Shown piece by piece: positions 44,120 through 55,894 of a stretch of DNA of 64,000 bases (position 1 is the stretch's first letter; every line of letters starts with the position of its first letter). The DNA lies in assembly GCA_022478985.1 (NCBI GenBank), contig JAKSZP010014463.1:62001-126000 (forward strand), given 5' to 3'. Below the pieces are notes generated by a model that had not been told where the DNA came from, did no database searches, and was given only the letters and a program-made list of their open reading frames with translations. The position numbers and the translations under genes are program-made. This DNA comes from Massospora cicadina (taxonomy: Eukaryota > Entomophthoromycota > Entomophthoromycetes > Entomophthorales > Entomophthoraceae).

Positions 44120-45300
44120 AGAATATCTATATAATCTGATTGGACGGCTTGAGTTGTGGGATTGAGAGTTTGAAGAAGATTGAGCCTACCTAAAAATAGC
44201 TACCAAAGATATTATTAGAGAAGGAGCTTTGTATAAAAAGTAAAGTACAAGTGGATACCCTTTTTTCACCTAAACTCAAGATTTCATGCTGTTATGGAGG
44301 GACATGAAAAAGTAGGTCATAGCGGTTAAAGAAAACCCAAGGATGGGAAAAACCGATATTATTGGAAGAACTTTACTGTATCCATTTGAGAGACCCTTGA
44401 CTCATGTCTCATCTGTAAAAGCCATGGTGCCACTAACCCTACTTATCAATATCAAGTTATTCCCCCAAATAAAGCGTTTAAAAGTGGTAAGCATTAATGT
44501 TGTTGGTCCTTTTCCTCGGGGATTGCATGGCCTTCAGTACATTATTATGGTGGTCACCCCCTAACTAAATGGGTTGAGGCCATTTCCATTGCCACCCCCT
44601 CTGCTAAGACTACTGCGCTATTCCTTAATCAGCACATTATCACTCAAAATAGGTTTCACAAAGTCCTTATGTTTGATAATGAAACTAATTTTATCTCGCA
44701 ACTCTTAAAGAAATATCTAGATTATTTAATACTACCCAACAATTTGATGTTTTTTTACAAATCATCCACAAACAGAGCATCAAACGAGTCAATGGAACTC
44801 TATTCTTGTTTTTCAGGAAGATGGCTTCCACTGATCCCTCTCAATGGAACTTCTATTTTCCTAATGCCTTATTTTCTTATTGAGTAAGCTATCATACGAT
44901 CGTCAAGATGTCACCTTTCAAATGCATATATTGGAGGGTCCATCAGTCCCTTCTAGTGTTCAGGACTTACTCAAAGAAAGCATACCATAAAACTCTGATT
45001 TAGTTATGAGAAATATAGCTTATTAGATTATTCATCTTTAAGCTCTAGCCATGAATCAATTGAAGTAACTACTCAAAAGGAGACCCAAAGAATCAATCAG
45101 CATAAACTCACCTTACCTGAATATCAAATTGAGGATTTCTATATGTATTATTACTATCAGCATGGTGGGCAAACTGAGAAGTTAGGATAACTAGTCTGGT
45201 CCTTATCAAGCTATATTTCGAAAAAACTAGAATACTCAACTGTCCATGTTGATACTGGTACAGTGATAAACTAAATTCACCCCATATTTTTAAGAATTCA
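44120..45300 (+). pseudogene. E4 integrase
   Basis: It begins with a segment shared with E1 (LIGRLELWD, 44136-44162). Next comes an HHCC-like VMEGHEKVGHSG-KKTQ (about 44289-44340), LICKSHGATNPTYQYQVIPP (44410-44468), VSINVVGPFPRGLHGLQYII (44487-44545), LTKWVEAIS, MFDNETNFISQL (44669-44705), and a C-terminal part ending before the purine tract. The SDNG aspartate is kept (F-D-N-E), but the first core Asp reads Asn (S-I-N-V). Confidence 0.8.
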
Positions 45301-45333
45301 ACCTCCTCCGCAATCAAATCTTGAGGGGGGAAG

Positions 45334-45661
45334 TGTCAGGATTTCACTAATTCTCTCAATCCTAAAAATTTTACTTCCTCAATTCCCATGACACTATCAG
45401 AAAAAGAGCGTAACTTATCTAAATCTATCAAGGGTAATAAAAACGATCAGTCTCATCCTGATCAAGGGATAGAAGATTCAATCACTCAGCGATTAATTAG
45501 ATCAAATAGATCCCAAACCATTACAAAACCTATAAATATTCCATCCTTCCAATAAAAATCAGGTCAAATTATAACCTACTTTTACTTTATTCTATCGCTT
45601 TATGGAGAATCCATTCAAAGTAATTTTGAGAGAAAACCTGCCCCGTTGGAAGTGTAATTTA
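45334..45661 (+). repeat. E4 3' LTR
   Basis: Starts TGTCAGGATTTCAC after GAGGGGGGAAG and ends GTGTAATTTA. Shared runs with the 5' LTR include ATCTAAATCTATCAAGG, GATTAATTAGATCAAATAGA and AACCTATAAATATTCCATCC. Confidence 0.85.
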
Positions 45662-46270
45662 AAAATTCCAGACCAGCTATGGAACTCAGTTTCCTTCACC
45701 AAATGTAGCCATCTCAATGAAAGAAACTACCATGAACTGCAACGCAGAAGAGGCGGAGCAACCCTAAAAACATGCGCTTCACTACAGCATGTCTTATGGT
45801 CTAAGTAAAGGTAGGGCAACCCTTTTTTCTTACCTGGTGATAAAATTCACCACCAAGTTTATAACCTTAATGTCAAGGTCATCATAAAAACAATAAACGC
45901 TCTGGTTATACTGGTGCTGATGATAAATTCATTGATAATTCCCTGTTTAAACAGTTTGACCTTCCAATACCCTCAAATGTCATGTTCACGTGGCTTTATT
46001 AAAGAAACCAACTGCCAGATAAGGTTATATGTCAAGAGTCCAAAAAAGTCAAACTTCAGGACCTTTTTGACATCAAGAACACCGTGTACCAACGCTAGGT
46101 GCGGGCCAAAAATGCCCAGGTTAGTCCTGGGGAAGTGCATAATGCCCAACCCTGGGTTACAGCGGTGGTGTTAAAACGGACGTCTTACCTTCTTAATCAT
46201 GACAGTTTGGTTCAATTGATTGGCAAACGGGGTTTTGAAACCCATTTAATTTTTAAATTTTTTTAAATTA
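45662..46270 (+). pseudogene. E8 protease-like piece after E4
   Basis: One frame at about 45905-45985 reads SGYTGADDKFIDNSLFKQFD then L-P. It fits the retropepsin start (A-L-V-D-T-G-A-x-x-x-F-I) with the catalytic Asp changed to Tyr. A further coding-like stretch follows (RAKNAQVSPGEVHNAQPWVT, VLKRTSYLLNHDSLVQLIG, 46098-46228) that I cannot assign. The 5' end abuts the E4 3' LTR, consistent with E4 having split one C-rich gypsy element. Confidence 0.5.
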
Positions 46271-47120
46271 GGTCGCCCTTGTCTTCAATTAATAACCCAA
46301 GTTCAGTCAATCTCTAAATATAGTACCCTGACTGATGGAAGCATTCTCTTATTGGTGCACCTGTTATTAGAACCACTACCATCAATTAATGGTTCACAGT
46401 AACTGTTTAGATATGATTCTTCAATAAATCTTCCTCGTTGGTCATCTTTCCTTCAAATAAAATCCCCCGTTTGTTTACAGTTTTTTGAATTTATGGTTAT
46501 TGGTGAGAACCTGTGCGCAGACCTCCTCAAGGAGGTCTTCAACAGAGTTGGACGTTCTATTTTTTACTAAAAATTCTACCCAATCAAATACACTGTTGAG
46601 ACCCCTTGGTTCCCTCCAAACTGAGGAATTAAAACCCTCCAACACTGATCCCCGCTTGGTTATGGGCCTCCCCATAGGGCCCACCCAAGTGTTTCTATTT
46701 ATTTGTTTCCAACTCCTCTACCCCGCGTTATACACCCTCACATAGGATTACTTTGAATCTGGCGCCTTCCGCGGTGCCCCCTTTACCATAATCCTTATAA
46801 TGAGTTTCCTGGCTTTGTGGCTGTGCATAGTGCACTACTTCGCTGGGAACTGAAGAGTTATAGACACTCTACTGACAGCAAATAAAAATGTTAATCTTGC
46901 TGACGCTTGGGTTTTGCTGCTATTGACAACAAGCCAGAGATAGAATATTAGATACTCAGAGATGCCTCAGGTGGATATCTTAGGCTGGGTATTATGATTT
47001 AAGTAATCTAACTCTCTTTAAGATGGCACTTTAGTGAAATGGCTTCTAATAGGCTATAGCTAGGCACTTTTACTTCAGTAGGGTTTGCATATTTGGCGAC
47101 TAGTTTTCATCACAACTGCT
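46271..47120 (+). pseudogene. Unclassified coding-like remnant, possibly E8 pol
   Basis: Short frames on both strands (46475-46684 minus, 46485-46745 plus) sit in C-rich sequence. Near 46955 RDASGGYLRLGIMI resembles the start of an RNase H domain (T-D-A-S-x-x-x-x-G). That is the only motif I see, and the placement relative to the protease-like piece at 48.0 kb is inconsistent with a single intact order. Confidence 0.25.
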
Positions 47121-47945
47121 AACGGTATTGTTGGGACTCTGAAAAGAAATATAAAAATAAGCTATAAAATATAGATTGGAACATGGAATAAATTATTAAG
47201 TTGAAGATGGTACTTTTAAATTACCAGAAGAGAATCAGAAATGTGATGAGTGATAGGCGAATACCACATGTGAGGGTATAAAGAGTTTTAGGAATGCAAG
47301 TTGTGATGACACAGTCCAGGTAAGGAGTTGGAGATTAGGATTCATTATCAAAGGTTGGCCTTGATCAAATAATAGTAATGAAATTAAGTGGTTTCCATTA
47401 TCAGCCGTTAGGAAGCCAAGAGGTATTAAGGTATAATATGAGCCATAATGTGGTCAATGGAGTGGATTGAGGTATAAAAAACACTGATTATAGCTTTGGG
47501 CTTCATATCAAGATGATATTAAGTTGGTTAGGGCTTTTTTCACTATCTCATTGGCCAGTAAAGCACTATTCTTAGAAAATTATTCAAAATTTGTTTTTAA
47601 GAGCTTGGTGTTAATGTGGGAAATTGCTCAGTGCTTAAAATATAGATTATTAATGATCTTAGGCTATAGGTCCAATAAAACATTATTTGATATATAATAA
47701 TTTTTAAGGAATATGACCCAAGAAAAATCAATTAATAATCAGATAATAATGTTTCCAGGCATTATGCCTAAGTTTAAGAAGCATATTTATAGCACTAGGT
47801 GGTTAGGCTTAAGAAAGCATTAATTGACAAGTAAATTATAATGTTTTAGGCCATCATCCTGAGAGAGCATTAACAATAATTAGATAAATAATAAATATAG
47901 ACTTAAAGCCAAAGAAAACAAATAACAACTCAGGAAAAAAGATGA
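47121..47945. other. AT-rich insert, possibly a solo LTR
   Basis: A TGTTGGGACTCTG motif near 47129 resembles the start of LTRs here (TGTTGGG). The stretch is AT-rich and non-coding between C-rich blocks, which would suit an LTR inserted in E8. I found no partner copy, so this is weak. Confidence 0.25.
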
Positions 47946-48400
47946 TTGTTTTAATTTAAACTAGGGTGCAGCTCCCAACTGACAATTCAGAGATATCTCA
48001 TAGCTGGATAGTCTATTGACAAGTTGCCCTCCGCCAAGACTACCATAGAGTTGAGGAGCTTTTCTGTGCCTTAAAGAATATGCCTTGCTTGATCATATTA
48101 GGTATGAGGTGGTAGAACAAGAATTCCCCTACCTTGAGATTTGAAGTAATCTGGTTACCCTACATCCTGAAGGGAAATATCCATCATTTTGGAACTCTTC
48201 TCCACACCCAATAAGAGCCCCAGCATGGAGGTAATCACCAAGGTCCATTAATCCCAACCTGCCTCTGGAGTTTTCACATTTTGTTCCGATGTTTGAGCCC
48301 ACTACACACTATGCTTCTTCTGCCTCCAGTCTTTTTGCTTTCTTCTGAAAATTAGGGAGGGAGCAGAACTCCCTAAGGGGTTTTAAACTTCTTTAGAATA
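47946..48400 (+). pseudogene. E8-like pol remnant
   Basis: A frame near 48050-48110 reads LFCALKNMPCLIILGMRW. It resembles the end of a Ty3/gypsy protease (x-L-x-x-M-x-x-I-I-L-G-M-x-W-L) followed by K-N-S-P-T-L. The composition matches the E8 pieces. It is about 2 kb from the protease start at 45.9 kb, so an insertion or a different copy must be assumed. Confidence 0.35.
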
Positions 48401-49554
48401 TCCTGCACAAGTTTGTTTTAAATGAGTTTCTTGATATTGAGGGTAGGTAGATAGTAGTATCTATACAACTATTCATTTGAGTTTAATCATAGCTAATGGT
48501 ATTATCTTGCTTAGATTTTCCTACAGGAAGGTATTGAAGACCTTTCTTCTGGTAGTTTGGGAACAATTTGGACAAGGGAAAATATCCCTTCTACACTTTA
48601 TACAAGAGTACTTAAGAACAAACTATCCTAGGGAACTGTCCATTTACCTCTTATACAAGTGGTCTTGAGCACAAAACAGTTTAGATAGAAGAAACTATCT
48701 TTTCAACTCTTCCACAAGGGCACAATAAAATTGTATTACCATCTAATGTATTACTGTAATGTATGTCTTTATTGCATAAAATAAGGGATTAATATGTGAG
48801 ATTTGGTGCTTAACTGTTTATTTGCACCTTAATAGGAACAACATCCATTGTCAATTAACTTTGATCCTAAAAGCACATAAACAACGATAACTTCATCCAC
48901 CTAGTTGAGAACCTGTTCCTACTATATTACGACCCTCTTTTAGGGTGGAATTAGAAATAGCAAGTTCTAACGCCGTTATCAAAGCACAAAAAATTGAATA
49001 TTATGAGCTAACAACCTGACTAGGTAATGGAACCATTTAATTGTTACTGGAAGGTTGCATCACACAGGTAATACACAAGTTACTGCCATGAAAAGCGTTT
49101 CAAAGCTTTACTTAATCCAAAATACCCTTTTTCAATTGTCATTAAACTCCAAATTAATCTGCATATAAATCGTTAGTTGCTAATTTTACCAACAATCCAA
49201 ATCAGTACAAACATTGTTAGAATCATCCCAAAAAAAATTAATAATCTTTTTTCTTAAAGTAAGGCAATAACAAGTATCCCATACCTTGTTAACTTTTAAT
49301 AAACATAGCTCCAAATACATTCAAATTACTTGAAATTTATCAAAGAAAGGCAGCTCAATCTACAGACCCTATTACATTAATAATCTTTAAACACTAAATT
49401 ATATATGTTAATTAGCTTAACAAAACTTTTAAAAAGAAAAAACCTAAAAATAGGGATCAAATCAAATTAAGCTAACATCCCTTAAGATTGCTTATAAATA
49501 AAGCAAAACAAAGAGAGGCTATACAAATTGGTATTATAATCTGCCATAGATAGA
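48401..49554. other. AT-rich region, no gene seen
   Basis: No convincing ORF. This should contain the 3' LTR of the minus-strand element E5 if that element were complete, but I could not match it to any sequence on the right side of E5. Confidence 0.4.
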
Positions 49555-50160
49555 TAATGTGGGTGCTGGCATTATAGATACCAGGGCCAGAAAAGGGTAG
49601 GCTTTTAAGCTACTTAGAGTCAGATGTGGTTGCCTTCAATAAATACAGCAAAGGGTACAACAACCGGGATGACCAAGACTTGATGAATAAACTCTTTAAA
49701 AGCTTAAAGATAAAAACTAATTTGGAATTTTTTAGATAAGCAAAACGCGTTAACTTGTCTATTTAAAGGTTGGGATATCCATAGGGGGATAGGATTTGTT
49801 GCGCATGGGACGTTCATTGATGGACCAACAATTGGGATCTCCTTGGAATTCAGAAAGAAGGCGTGACGATACATATTCCTTTGTGTCATGGTAGACTTCT
49901 GGAATAATTAATAGGGTAAGCCTATTTGTCAACTTGGTTATATGTGTCTTATCTCTTCTTCCTCTGTCATAATTAGGGTTAATGCCTTTGTTAATTTAGG
50001 ATCAGTAATAGAATCATTGGTAGGAGGAGTGTATTTGAGTTAAAAATTTACAAATTCATCCTCATCAGTGGTGAAATATCTGATAATACCCCCTTGATAT
50101 CCTTACATAGGGGTATAAAAGCTCTAAAAAATCGCCCATGTACTTATTTGATGATTATCT
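49555..50160 (-). pseudogene. E5 conserved segment downstream of integrase
   Basis: Homologous segments occur in E7 and E6. Shared pieces are a D-E-D-x-F block followed by L-K, P-P-T-x-D-S-I-T-D-P-K-L-T-K (about 50065-49990), and MTQRNMYRH (49889-49862), paralleled by MKQRKMSHH in E7 and MTQWYLVR in E6. The segment ends in a proline-rich L-A/K-x-x-P-F stretch near 49590. Conservation across three diverged copies in the same frame pattern argues for coding function. I do not recognise the family. Confidence 0.5.
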
Positions 50161-50179
50161 TTATCAGCGCTGACAATAT

Positions 50180-51160
50180 AATGTTCTGACCACATGTAAG
50201 TAAGACCTACATGGGCCAGACCAAGATATCACAAGCTTCTGGTTTTTTTCTCCAGGACGAGGGTGATAGAACATTATTAAGTCTCCTAGTTGGTACACCA
50301 GCAAAGAGGGTCATTGTAAAACTCTTTGGTCCATCTCCATATTTGTGGTATGCACCAAAGCATCAATGTCCTGGGACTTTGGTCATATTATCTCATCCTT
50401 TAAAGCATACAGAGTGATTTTTAGACAATATTTTGAGAGTTAGCGACGTCAGCAAGGGCTGTAAACTAGTTGGTAAGAGGTGTTATCTTTCATTAAGCGC
50501 CTTAAATGAGGACATCTTTATACCCTATTATAGCTGAGCCAATATGCAATTAGGGAACTAGGAAGAAAGCGATTCCATAGTAGTGGGTTGGTAGAAACTA
50601 TAATTCTCAAATTGACTAAAGTGACATTAGCCCTTTCTACAGCCCCATTATTGGAGAGGCTGTAGGGTGCTGCGATAAACTCTGATGAGTGTCAAATAAG
50701 GCAGATAATTTTTGAATCACCTCTGAGGTAAAATTTAGGCCGTTGTCAGATAGAATCATCCTTTTACTACCATGTTGGAGGAAGATTTTACAGTAAACAA
50801 ATAAGGTGGTTGCTTAGGCAGTGGATATAGAAAAATACAGCTTCCATCTATTGGTAAGGTGATCCACAGCCAAATTATATATTGGTGACTGTGGACTCCT
50901 GTGGGCAGAAGACCTATAAACTCAATACTTACTATATGGGAAGGGAAAAAAGACAAACTACTTGGTTTTAAACTAAAGTTTGGGCCTATAATGATGGCAC
51001 CAGGTGCTAAAGTCATCTATCACATACTGAATTGAGTTGAGCATTTCATTCAAGAAGATCTAGAATTTTAATCATTAGTGATTTTTTTTGCACCGCACCA
51101 TGTCCAGTATAGTATGTCCTTCCATAACAACCTTAGTCCGATCAGAGAGTAGTACATAAT
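50180..51160 (-). pseudogene. E5 integrase
   Basis: Minus-strand blocks: VVMEGHTILDMVRCKK (HHCC region, about 51128-51085), SIEFIGLLPTGVHSHQYII (about 50930-50870), MILSDNGLNFTSEVIQKL (50760-50705), and the C-terminal VYQLGDLIMFYHPRPGEK then SWSGP (about 50302-50215). The last matches the G-P-[FY] module that ends many Ty3/gypsy integrases. Confidence 0.75.
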
Positions 51161-51299
51161 GAAACCACTTTTCTTTATTAAGTTTATAGATTATACCATT
51201 GGTTGTTTGAGTATTGACCGCTTACCACCTAGTTAACTACTGATTTAAGAGTTTCTAGGCCATAAATTGGAATGACAAAGGAGATCATAGGTCTTCCTT

Positions 51300-52560
51300 A
51301 ATAGATAAACTGTCAGGACTGGTATATGGGAGAAGACATCAGCATTTTAGTGTGTATGACACAGGGTCAATGAACAATTAAAATTCCATAGTTTTGTAAC
51401 CATAAAGCCTAATGAGATAATCAGCCATCATGATCACTCATCTGTTGTAATAGCAAAAGGAGGTGTAATCAGTTATTGCATCAAAGTGCATCTTATAAAG
51501 TGTGGTCAGAAATGCTTAATGGCTAAGATTACTTCTAGACACTTGCACTTGGTTACACTGTAGTTCCTTACATCTTTGGAGAAGTATTGCTAAAATATGC
51601 AGTTGGGTGGCCTACTTGGTTTTCGTCATGTTGTTTTAGAAGGGCACCAACGGCAACATAACTGGCATGAGTAAAAGGCAGGAAAGGCATATCAAATTTG
51701 AGAAATAATATTAAATGGGATCTGGGCAATGCCAATTGCAAAGCATGAAGGATTGTTTTTAGGATGCTTCTCAGTGGAAAAACACATTATTATGTAACAG
51801 ATAGACCAAGGGCTCCGCAAGTTCAGCAAAATGAGGGATAAATTTGTAGGAATAACCTACCATCCCAAAAAACCTGGATGTCCCCTAGACTCCTTGAAGG
51901 GACATCTTGTGTAATGCTGTAACTTTATCTAGCAGTGGCTGGATACCTTCAATAATTACCTTATGCCATGAAATCATTAATTGCGCTGGAAAAATGTGCA
52001 TTTTGAGGGTTTTATTTTAAGAACGCTTACCGTAGTCATTCAGGTACTTGGCATGAGTAGTCAATATGGATGCCAAAAGTTTAATAAAGTACGTTAATAT
52101 CACTATTACATCAGGACACATGATTTTTTAAATCCCCTAGGATGCCATCCATGGCTCGCTGGAACTTAGCAGGGTATTGCAGAGCTTCTTCAGCATTTTA
52201 GTTGGTTCAAACAGGTCCTCTTTTTTGATAAGGGCTCGCTTCTCTAAGTCCTCCTGGAAAGGTTAATTTCCCAATTTCTCGCTGGTTAGATCCATAGCAG
52301 AGAAAAACTGCAACCCAGCCAGCTCTAAAAGGGAATTGTCAATTCTGGGTAAGGGATAGCTGTCATTTTAGGATATTGAATTCGGTTTGTGATAATCTAT
52401 CACCATGCAATAGGTTCTGTCTTTCTTCTTCACTATCAGCAGAAGCTAAGCCCAAGGGCTTTGTGAAGGTTTTAGTAGTGTAGCCTCCAAAAGCTCTCTT
52501 AGTTAGACGGCTACTTGGGCTTCTTTCAATTTAGTTTTTGACAAGGCTTGGATTGAATCA
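51300..52560 (-). pseudogene. E5 reverse transcriptase and RNase H
   Basis: Reading left from 52470, the frames give YRMVIDYHKPNSI, then SLLELAGLQFFSAMDLTS, then a decayed YLDD region near 52080. They continue with FFGMVGYSYKFIPHFAELAE (51865-51805) and an RNase H part ending in ITDYTSFCYYNR-like residues (about 51470). The order is canonical. The catalytic aspartates of RT cannot be confirmed. Confidence 0.75.
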
Positions 52561-53376
52561 GAGGGGCATCTCCAGTGACTATTCAAAGAATCATCCATTA
52601 TTTTTTCCAAAATCATAAGTTCCTTGAAGAAGAAAGTATTTTGATATTTGGCCAAAAAAGTGCTCAGCGGCCTCTTATTAGGTTTTGATGAGTCTTAAGC
52701 AGATATTATGCTCAATGGCGGCTATAGTAAGAGGATCGTTGAGTAAAATTTTCTTAGAGTACAAAATTTAAGAACGCTATGTAATTTAACAGGCAACTGG
52801 CTAACATAAGCTATGGGATTCTTTTCCCCTTTGAAATGAGAGGTTTAATCAGATTACCTAACAAAATCTGAGATGGTCCCTGAATAGACTGGATCTAGGA
52901 TACTGGGGCAGGGTAATACCACCTTGGTGAATGGATTTAAACCCTGCAAACTTCTAGTATTTGGCCAAGGGGAATATGTTCTTGGATGTGGGTATCACTA
53001 TAACTATCTCCTAATCTGAGACAACAACTAGAGATGAAGTATATAACGTCATTTCTTGCCAAGCTCCAACTGACTGAAGAGGCTATTTACATTAGTTTTA
53101 ACTACATATACTAGATTAGTATAGAGTTCAATCGTCTTCCATATGGAAGATTCTTTTATTGTGATTGTCATTTTTGGTTATGGGCGTTTGAGAAAAGAAG
53201 CTATATCTGATGCCCAATCATAGATTAATAGAAATTAGAGAGGTTAAAATTCAGTAGTATACGTGCAGAAAATGCGTCCCTAATCAAGCGTAGCTCTGTT
53301 TCTCAAGCCTACACCAGGTGCTTTTAGAGGAAGCTTCTCAAAACATATGGATAATATTAGATAAGCGCCGAGTGAC

Positions 53377-53620
53377 TTAGTGCAATGAGGGGCTAAATTC
53401 CTTACTAAAAGTTAGAAGGAGTTTGAGTGAAACTCTAAATTTACTGACCAGTCTGGAAGATATAACAGTTACTAAAGATCTGATGTCAACAATAGCTTGA
53501 ACCTTAAGTTTGTAAATCCAAACTAAACCTTGGTGACTAGTCCCCCAAACTGCGGTTGTATGGTAAAGAGTGTAGTTGGGGGAACACAGAGGAAACAAGA
53601 ATAATTCAAATCACTGTATC
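53377..53620 (-). pseudogene. E5 aspartic protease
   Basis: The 73-codon frame (53598-53377) reads KVQAIVDIRSLVTVISSRLV. It aligns with VNAKSIIDAGSLVNVTSSKI of E4, with the active-site triad changed to D-I-R. Confidence 0.65.
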
Positions 53621-53764
53621 TAATTTTGTAGACATATTGACGGCATAATTATAAGAAGGGCAGAAAAAATAATAGCATTAGAAGTAATTGGTTGATAATT
53701 AAAATGGCTGTCTATAAAAAGCCTCTCCCTTCATTTTGATGTGGTTTTTCCTCCTCATAAGAGA

Positions 53765-54240
53765 TTCTCTTGTAACATTCTTCAGCTTCATGTGATCTTC
53801 TTACACTGTAAGTGTATTATTTATTATTCTTATTAGCCCCTTTTTTAAGAGCGTAGATCTGAGGGCGTCAGTTAAAAAAATGCTGGGCTTGGAGGCTTAT
53901 GGAGAAAACTAGTTGGATTTTGATGAGAGCCTCTTTGATGTTCAGGATGTTTGAGAAGTTTCTTTTTATAGTGCCAATATGCAACTGCATGGTGGGTTGA
54001 GGTACCAAGGTGGAAATGGCGGCTGTAATGGCGTCTTATAGAGAAACACTGTCACTGGCAACCAAGGTCTGTGGCTTGTAGTAAAACTGATTGACAAACT
54101 AAGTTAGTGATTCCCCATCTTTAATGCAAATACCCTTAAAAGCTTGCTTCTTCATGGACTGGGTCCTATCACTTCTAAATTCCTTTATTTAGGCCTTGAA
54201 ATAATTCTAGGTTAGATTATTCTTCAGGTGAGGGAACATG
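53765..54240 (-). pseudogene. E5 gag, capsid-like region and knuckle
   Basis: Blocks are YFKA-IKEFRSDRTQSMKKQAF (about 54208-54145), FVNQFYYKPQTLVA, DAITAAISTLVPQPTMQLHI (about 54045-53986) and RNFSNILNIKEALIKIQL. They match E1/E4 capsid and, closely, the E6 segment DDAITATISALV. A degraded knuckle (S-H-E-A-E-E-C-Y-K, 53800-53775) keeps the last His and Cys but lacks the first two Cys. Confidence 0.7.
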
Positions 54241-54892
54241 ATTTATTAATTATCTGAATTAAGAAGATGGGTAGATCTTAATCTTCTATTAATCAGTAAC
54301 CTCTTTCATTGCAACTTTGTAGATGTGTATAAACGAAGAAAAACTTGCTTTAATGGGAATGCACTTTTCCATAAACAAATGTTTAGTTTTGTAAAAACAG
54401 TTGTTAATGGAACGGTAATACCAATTGGTGCAAGAGGACCTGAAAAAGAGATAATATAATTATATTCAGAGGGTTGTATCTTATCAAACCAAGCCCTCGA
54501 ATCGTTGCCATTATTCTTTATATCTGTATACCAAGTCATACAGTGGTAGTCGTAGCTTTTAGGTAAGATTGTCCTTGATACCTTGCAATTCTAGCTTCTG
54601 GGATTTCATGGTGGTATTAGTGGAGATTCGTACCACCTTAATGGCCTTAACTTGACTGGTAAGTTAAATAAGCCACTCATTGATGCAGGTTTTTTTGAGA
54701 ACCAAGCAATTTGGAGAAACTAATGAAATTCATGAGCCCACCGACTAAGACTTCAAAGGTAATAGGGTCAACACCACAGCCATGATTGATAGCACAACTT
54801 TAGATTCAAGTTGGATGAATTGATTCTAGAAATTATCTAATTGAGATCAAGAAGCGTCAGCTTTGAGTTCTTTCATGATAAGTACAGGAGGC

Positions 54893-55156
54893 CTACCTTC
54901 CCGTCCCCAGCTTGGAGGTCCTTCCATTCCAAGTGGCCCTCAAAAACCAGTGGGTCTTTATCCTCTGAAGACCTAGGGGCTTGATTAATCCCAGTGGCCT
55001 TATAGGTCCATTATCCCCTTGAGGCCCAAAAATACCAGAGGTTCTCCTTGGGCTGATAGGGCCTTGGTAGCCAGGGGGCCTTTCAGGGCCAACAGTCCTC
55101 GCTCTTGGACAGGCTTGCTGTAAGGCTTCCTTTTTTATGAGAAACCTCATCCCCAC
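54893..55156 (-). pseudogene. E5 gag, collagen-like tract
   Basis: Minus-strand reading gives ERPPGYQGPISPR, GIFGPQGDNGPIRPLGL and, in another frame, GPLGMEGPPSWGREG. The Gly-X-Y periodicity is still visible across about 65 codons despite substitutions and a frameshift. Confidence 0.7.
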
Positions 55157-55159
55157 TGT

Positions 55160-55650
55160 CCTTTGAGGCTAGAAATATGATCCAAGAGCGATTCAATAGT
55201 CTGTATGACCTAAAGATAAGTTTCAGATATGGGCGCATCCGCATGAGTTCTAAATTGATTATAAAAGGATGTGAAGGCTTTATCATTCAATAAGGTCATC
55301 TGATATTTTAAGTTGGTAATTTATCATTGATTTTTCTATATAGGGTTTCTATTTTCTTTAATAAAGGAGGAGGCAGATTTGTAAAATTCATGGGTGGATG
55401 AATGAAGGGATTAAATCAGGCTTCATTGTTGCAGTACTTCTTGGTGGTGTGTCCTAAAATGCTTAATGTGATATATGGGTAGGTGGAAAAATTTGAACTA
55501 TTCATCCATTCTGGTTCCTATTTCAGAGGCGGGTAAACTAGGAGCTAAGTATAGTTTCCCCATAGTTGAGGAAAAGGCTGAAGCGTTGACCCAATTGGAA
55601 CCCACTTAAAGCATAAAAATGCCATCGAGCAGCCATTGTGCAATTTGACT
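55160..55650 (-). pseudogene. E5 gag, N-terminal region
   Basis: The frame from about 55650 reads LSQIAQWLLDGIFML, then SAFSSTMGKLYLAPSLPASE, which parallels PSTMRDLYTSAQL of E1 and E2. It continues with FHLPIYHIKHF and a charged stretch preceding the collagen-like tract. The start codon is not identifiable. Confidence 0.55.
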
Positions 55651-55894
55651 GAGGTTGACAATTGTTTAATCAATATTCACTTTGGTCCACAAGAGGCACT
55701 TCACCTTTGTACACAGCCATAGATTCAAGGGTAGCTGAAACAGGGACACCTAGTTTAAATCAAGCATTGTTAATCCAATGGTTAATGCTTTTAACCCCAT
55801 TAACTTGGAAATTCCTTGGTTTGAATCCTTTATCTTCTTTTTTATCCTCACCCTTTTAACAGCAACTGATAAAAACCTGGAACGGGAGCACTAG
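55651..55894. other. Spacer between E5 and E7
   Basis: This should hold the E5 5' LTR if complete, but only about 245 bp are available. It contains an imperfect hairpin, CCAATGGTTAATG...CATTAACTTGG (55775-55809), and a GGTTTGAATCC motif at 55818. I found no partner copy. Confidence 0.3.

Larger units (their letters stand above)
39202..45661 (+). mobile_element. E4: Ty3/gypsy element with collagen-like Gag, best preserved copy
   Basis: LTRs at 39202-39593 (including a 52-bp micro-insertion plus its duplication) and 45334-45661 bracket gag, a collagen-like tract, a CCHC knuckle, protease, RT, RNase H and integrase. It is a sister of E1 and resembles it along its whole length. A purine tract (GAGGGGGGAAG) precedes the 3' LTR. 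Individual frames are shorter than a functional polyprotein, and many stops remain. Confidence 0.88.
49555..55650 (-). mobile_element. E5: minus-strand Ty3/gypsy element with collagen-like Gag
   Basis: Read on the minus strand it gives a gag N-terminal part, a collagen-like tract, capsid, a knuckle, protease, RT, RNase H, integrase and a conserved segment after integrase. LTRs were not found. It is most similar to E6 and E7, which lie in the same orientation immediately to its right. Heavily broken by stops. Confidence 0.8.

Noticed and set aside
55762..55835. tRNA-like motif (A-box-like CAATGGTTAATGC, B-box-like GGTTTGAATCC, CTTTTAA loop)
   Set aside because: The cloverleaf does not form. 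The central part pairs as an 11-bp hairpin instead of a 5-bp anticodon stem, and T-stem and acceptor pairs fail. Possibly a very old tRNA relic, but not supportable as a gene.
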